Shown: positions 63,370 to 64,000 of the stretch, in pieces
Layout of the letters: every line of letters starts with the position of its first letter
Position numbering within the stretch: position 1 is the first letter of the stretch
Origin: Robiginitalea sediminis
GTDB taxonomy: Bacteria > Bacteroidota > Bacteroidia > Flavobacteriales > Flavobacteriaceae
DNA: 64,000 nucleotides
Assembly: GCF_002198115.1 (NCBI RefSeq)
Contig: NZ_NGNR01000001.1
Location: 562,369-626,368, forward strand
Direction: 5' to 3'
Translations under genes and position numbers: made by a program
The notes under the pieces: model-generated
The model's database searches: none
What the model was told of the DNA's origin: nothing
The model's input: the letters and a program-made list of their open reading frames with translations, nothing else

Positions 63370-64000
63370 TTACTTCTGGGAAAGCAGCCAGGCATCCGGG
63401 GAAATGGTGCGCTTGATTTGGCGAAGGGCTTCCAGGGCCTCATCGGCGTTTGCGTAGCTTCCGTAAGCCACCTGGTGTAACCCATAGGCATTTAACCCGA
63501 TATACCGGGCCTGGTACCCTTTTTGCTGGAGTTGTCGGATTTTTTTGTCCGCGTTTTCTCGGATCCGGAAAGCACCTGCAATGATATGGTGCATTTTCTG
63601 GGACTTTTTCTGGATTTCCAGGGTCACTGCCGGCAATTCTATAGGTTCGGAACTAAAGAAGGTGGCTTCCTGAATGTTCCGGGTAACCCGTTTCTGGGTG
63701 TCTGCCCAAACTTTGTTTTCCAGGGCCTGTTGTTGCTGGTAAAAGGAATAGCCGCTAATTCCGGCAGAAAGGGCCAAAAGGATAACCGCAGCGTATTTCA
63801 AGTAGGGCCGGATACCCGGCGTGCTGCGCTCTTCCGGGGTAATACTGAACGGGATGCGCTGTTCCAGGGCTTCTACCTCCTCCTTAAGGGTTTCCCGGAT
63901 CACAGGGCTGGCCAGTACTGGAGACAGCCCGAAGGAAGCGGTGAGGTAATTTGATTTTTCCCTGGGGTTAAAATGGAGCCTGCCCCCGGCATCTTTTTTG
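63370..64000 (-). CDS. SPOR-domain protein, C-terminal part (CCDC81-like)
   Basis: The frame is open to the right edge; the ATG-like GTG at 63903 is internal, because the upstream residues FNPREKSNYLTASFGLSPVL match the family. A membrane helix at about residues 36-53 of the visible C-terminal part from 63903 (YAAVILLALSAGISGYSF) precedes a SPOR domain at the C-terminus (HIIAGAFRIRENADKKIRQL, VAYGSYANADEAL), which binds denuded glycan at the septum. The N-terminal HU/CCDC81-like domains lie outside the window. Confidence 0.88.
   Translation of the reverse strand, partial: KKDAGGRLHFNPREKSNYLTASFGLSPVLASPVIRETLKEEVEALEQRIPFSITPEERSTPGIRPYLKYAAVILLALSAGISGYSFYQQQQALENKVWADTQKRVTRNIQEATFFSSEPIELPAVTLEIQKKSQKMHHIIAGAFRIRENADKKIRQLQQKGYQARYIGLNAYGLHQVAYGSYANADEALEALRQIKRTISPDAWLLSQK

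Overview
The window reads as a chromosomal segment of a relatively GC-rich member of the Flavobacteriaceae (Bacteroidota); a Robiginitalea-like organism would fit. This is inferred from many lineage-typical small families (DUF6747-, DUF6168-, DUF6341-, DUF6427-, DUF4837-, DUF4292-, DUF5687-like proteins), a type IX secretion PorW/SprE homologue, an ATP synthase operon without atpD/atpC, weak Shine-Dalgarno sites, and repeated TAnnTTTG promoter boxes just upstream of genes. DUF and family names come from memory of these families; no database search was run. I saw no rRNA, tRNA, CRISPR array, insertion sequence or prophage. Gene density is high and the gene content is mostly core chromosome.

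Layout. 1-2,080: the 3' part of mnmG, a near-perfect parS-like palindrome directly behind its stop, and a methyltransferase. 2,200-8,420: a lipid-anchored Skp/OmpH-like chaperone, a DoxX-like protein with holB on the minus strand, pgk, an MltD-type lytic transglycosylase and a DUF4837 lipoprotein. 8,487-11,970 (minus strand): two tiny paralogous membrane proteins missed by ordinary ORF cut-offs, a large TPR/PD40/OmpA envelope protein, and tatA. 12,127-16,226: an M23 peptidase, a GH3-family protein and a DUF6909-like protein.

16,231-34,491 is an 18-kb surface-polysaccharide locus, all on the plus strand. It holds a Wzz-like protein, rfbBACD (dTDP-rhamnose), gmd-fcl (GDP-fucose), a lipoprotein, a Wzx flippase, two sulfotransferases, Wzy- and WaaL-like membrane proteins, two glycosyltransferases, a polyprenyl-phosphate sugar transferase, ugd and a UDP-glucuronate decarboxylase (UDP-xylose). 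Together they suggest a Wzx/Wzy-type glycan containing deoxysugars, possibly uronic acid and xylose, and probably sulfated. rfbD lacks its usual C-terminus.

34,555-45,531 is mixed housekeeping: purD, DUF6341/DUF6427 proteins, DUF4254 with a family 9 glycosyltransferase, a TetR regulator with nearby inverted repeats, an arsenosugar pair (arsS and a peroxidase-like partner, without arsM beside them), a patatin-like lipase, a PaaE-like 2Fe-2S reductase and a two-gene ABC exporter. 45,681-54,449 carries porW/sprE, a bactofilin, atpI, a DUF6168 gene and atpBEFHAG. 54,551-57,073 has an alpha/beta hydrolase, an ECF sigma factor with a four-helix membrane partner, and a lipoprotein gene with its own good promoter. 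57,109-61,954 is an envelope operon (flippase, dut, TPR protein, DUF4292 lipoprotein, EnvC-like factor). The window ends with an aldo/keto reductase, a hotdog thioesterase and the C-terminal part of a SPOR-domain protein running off the right edge.
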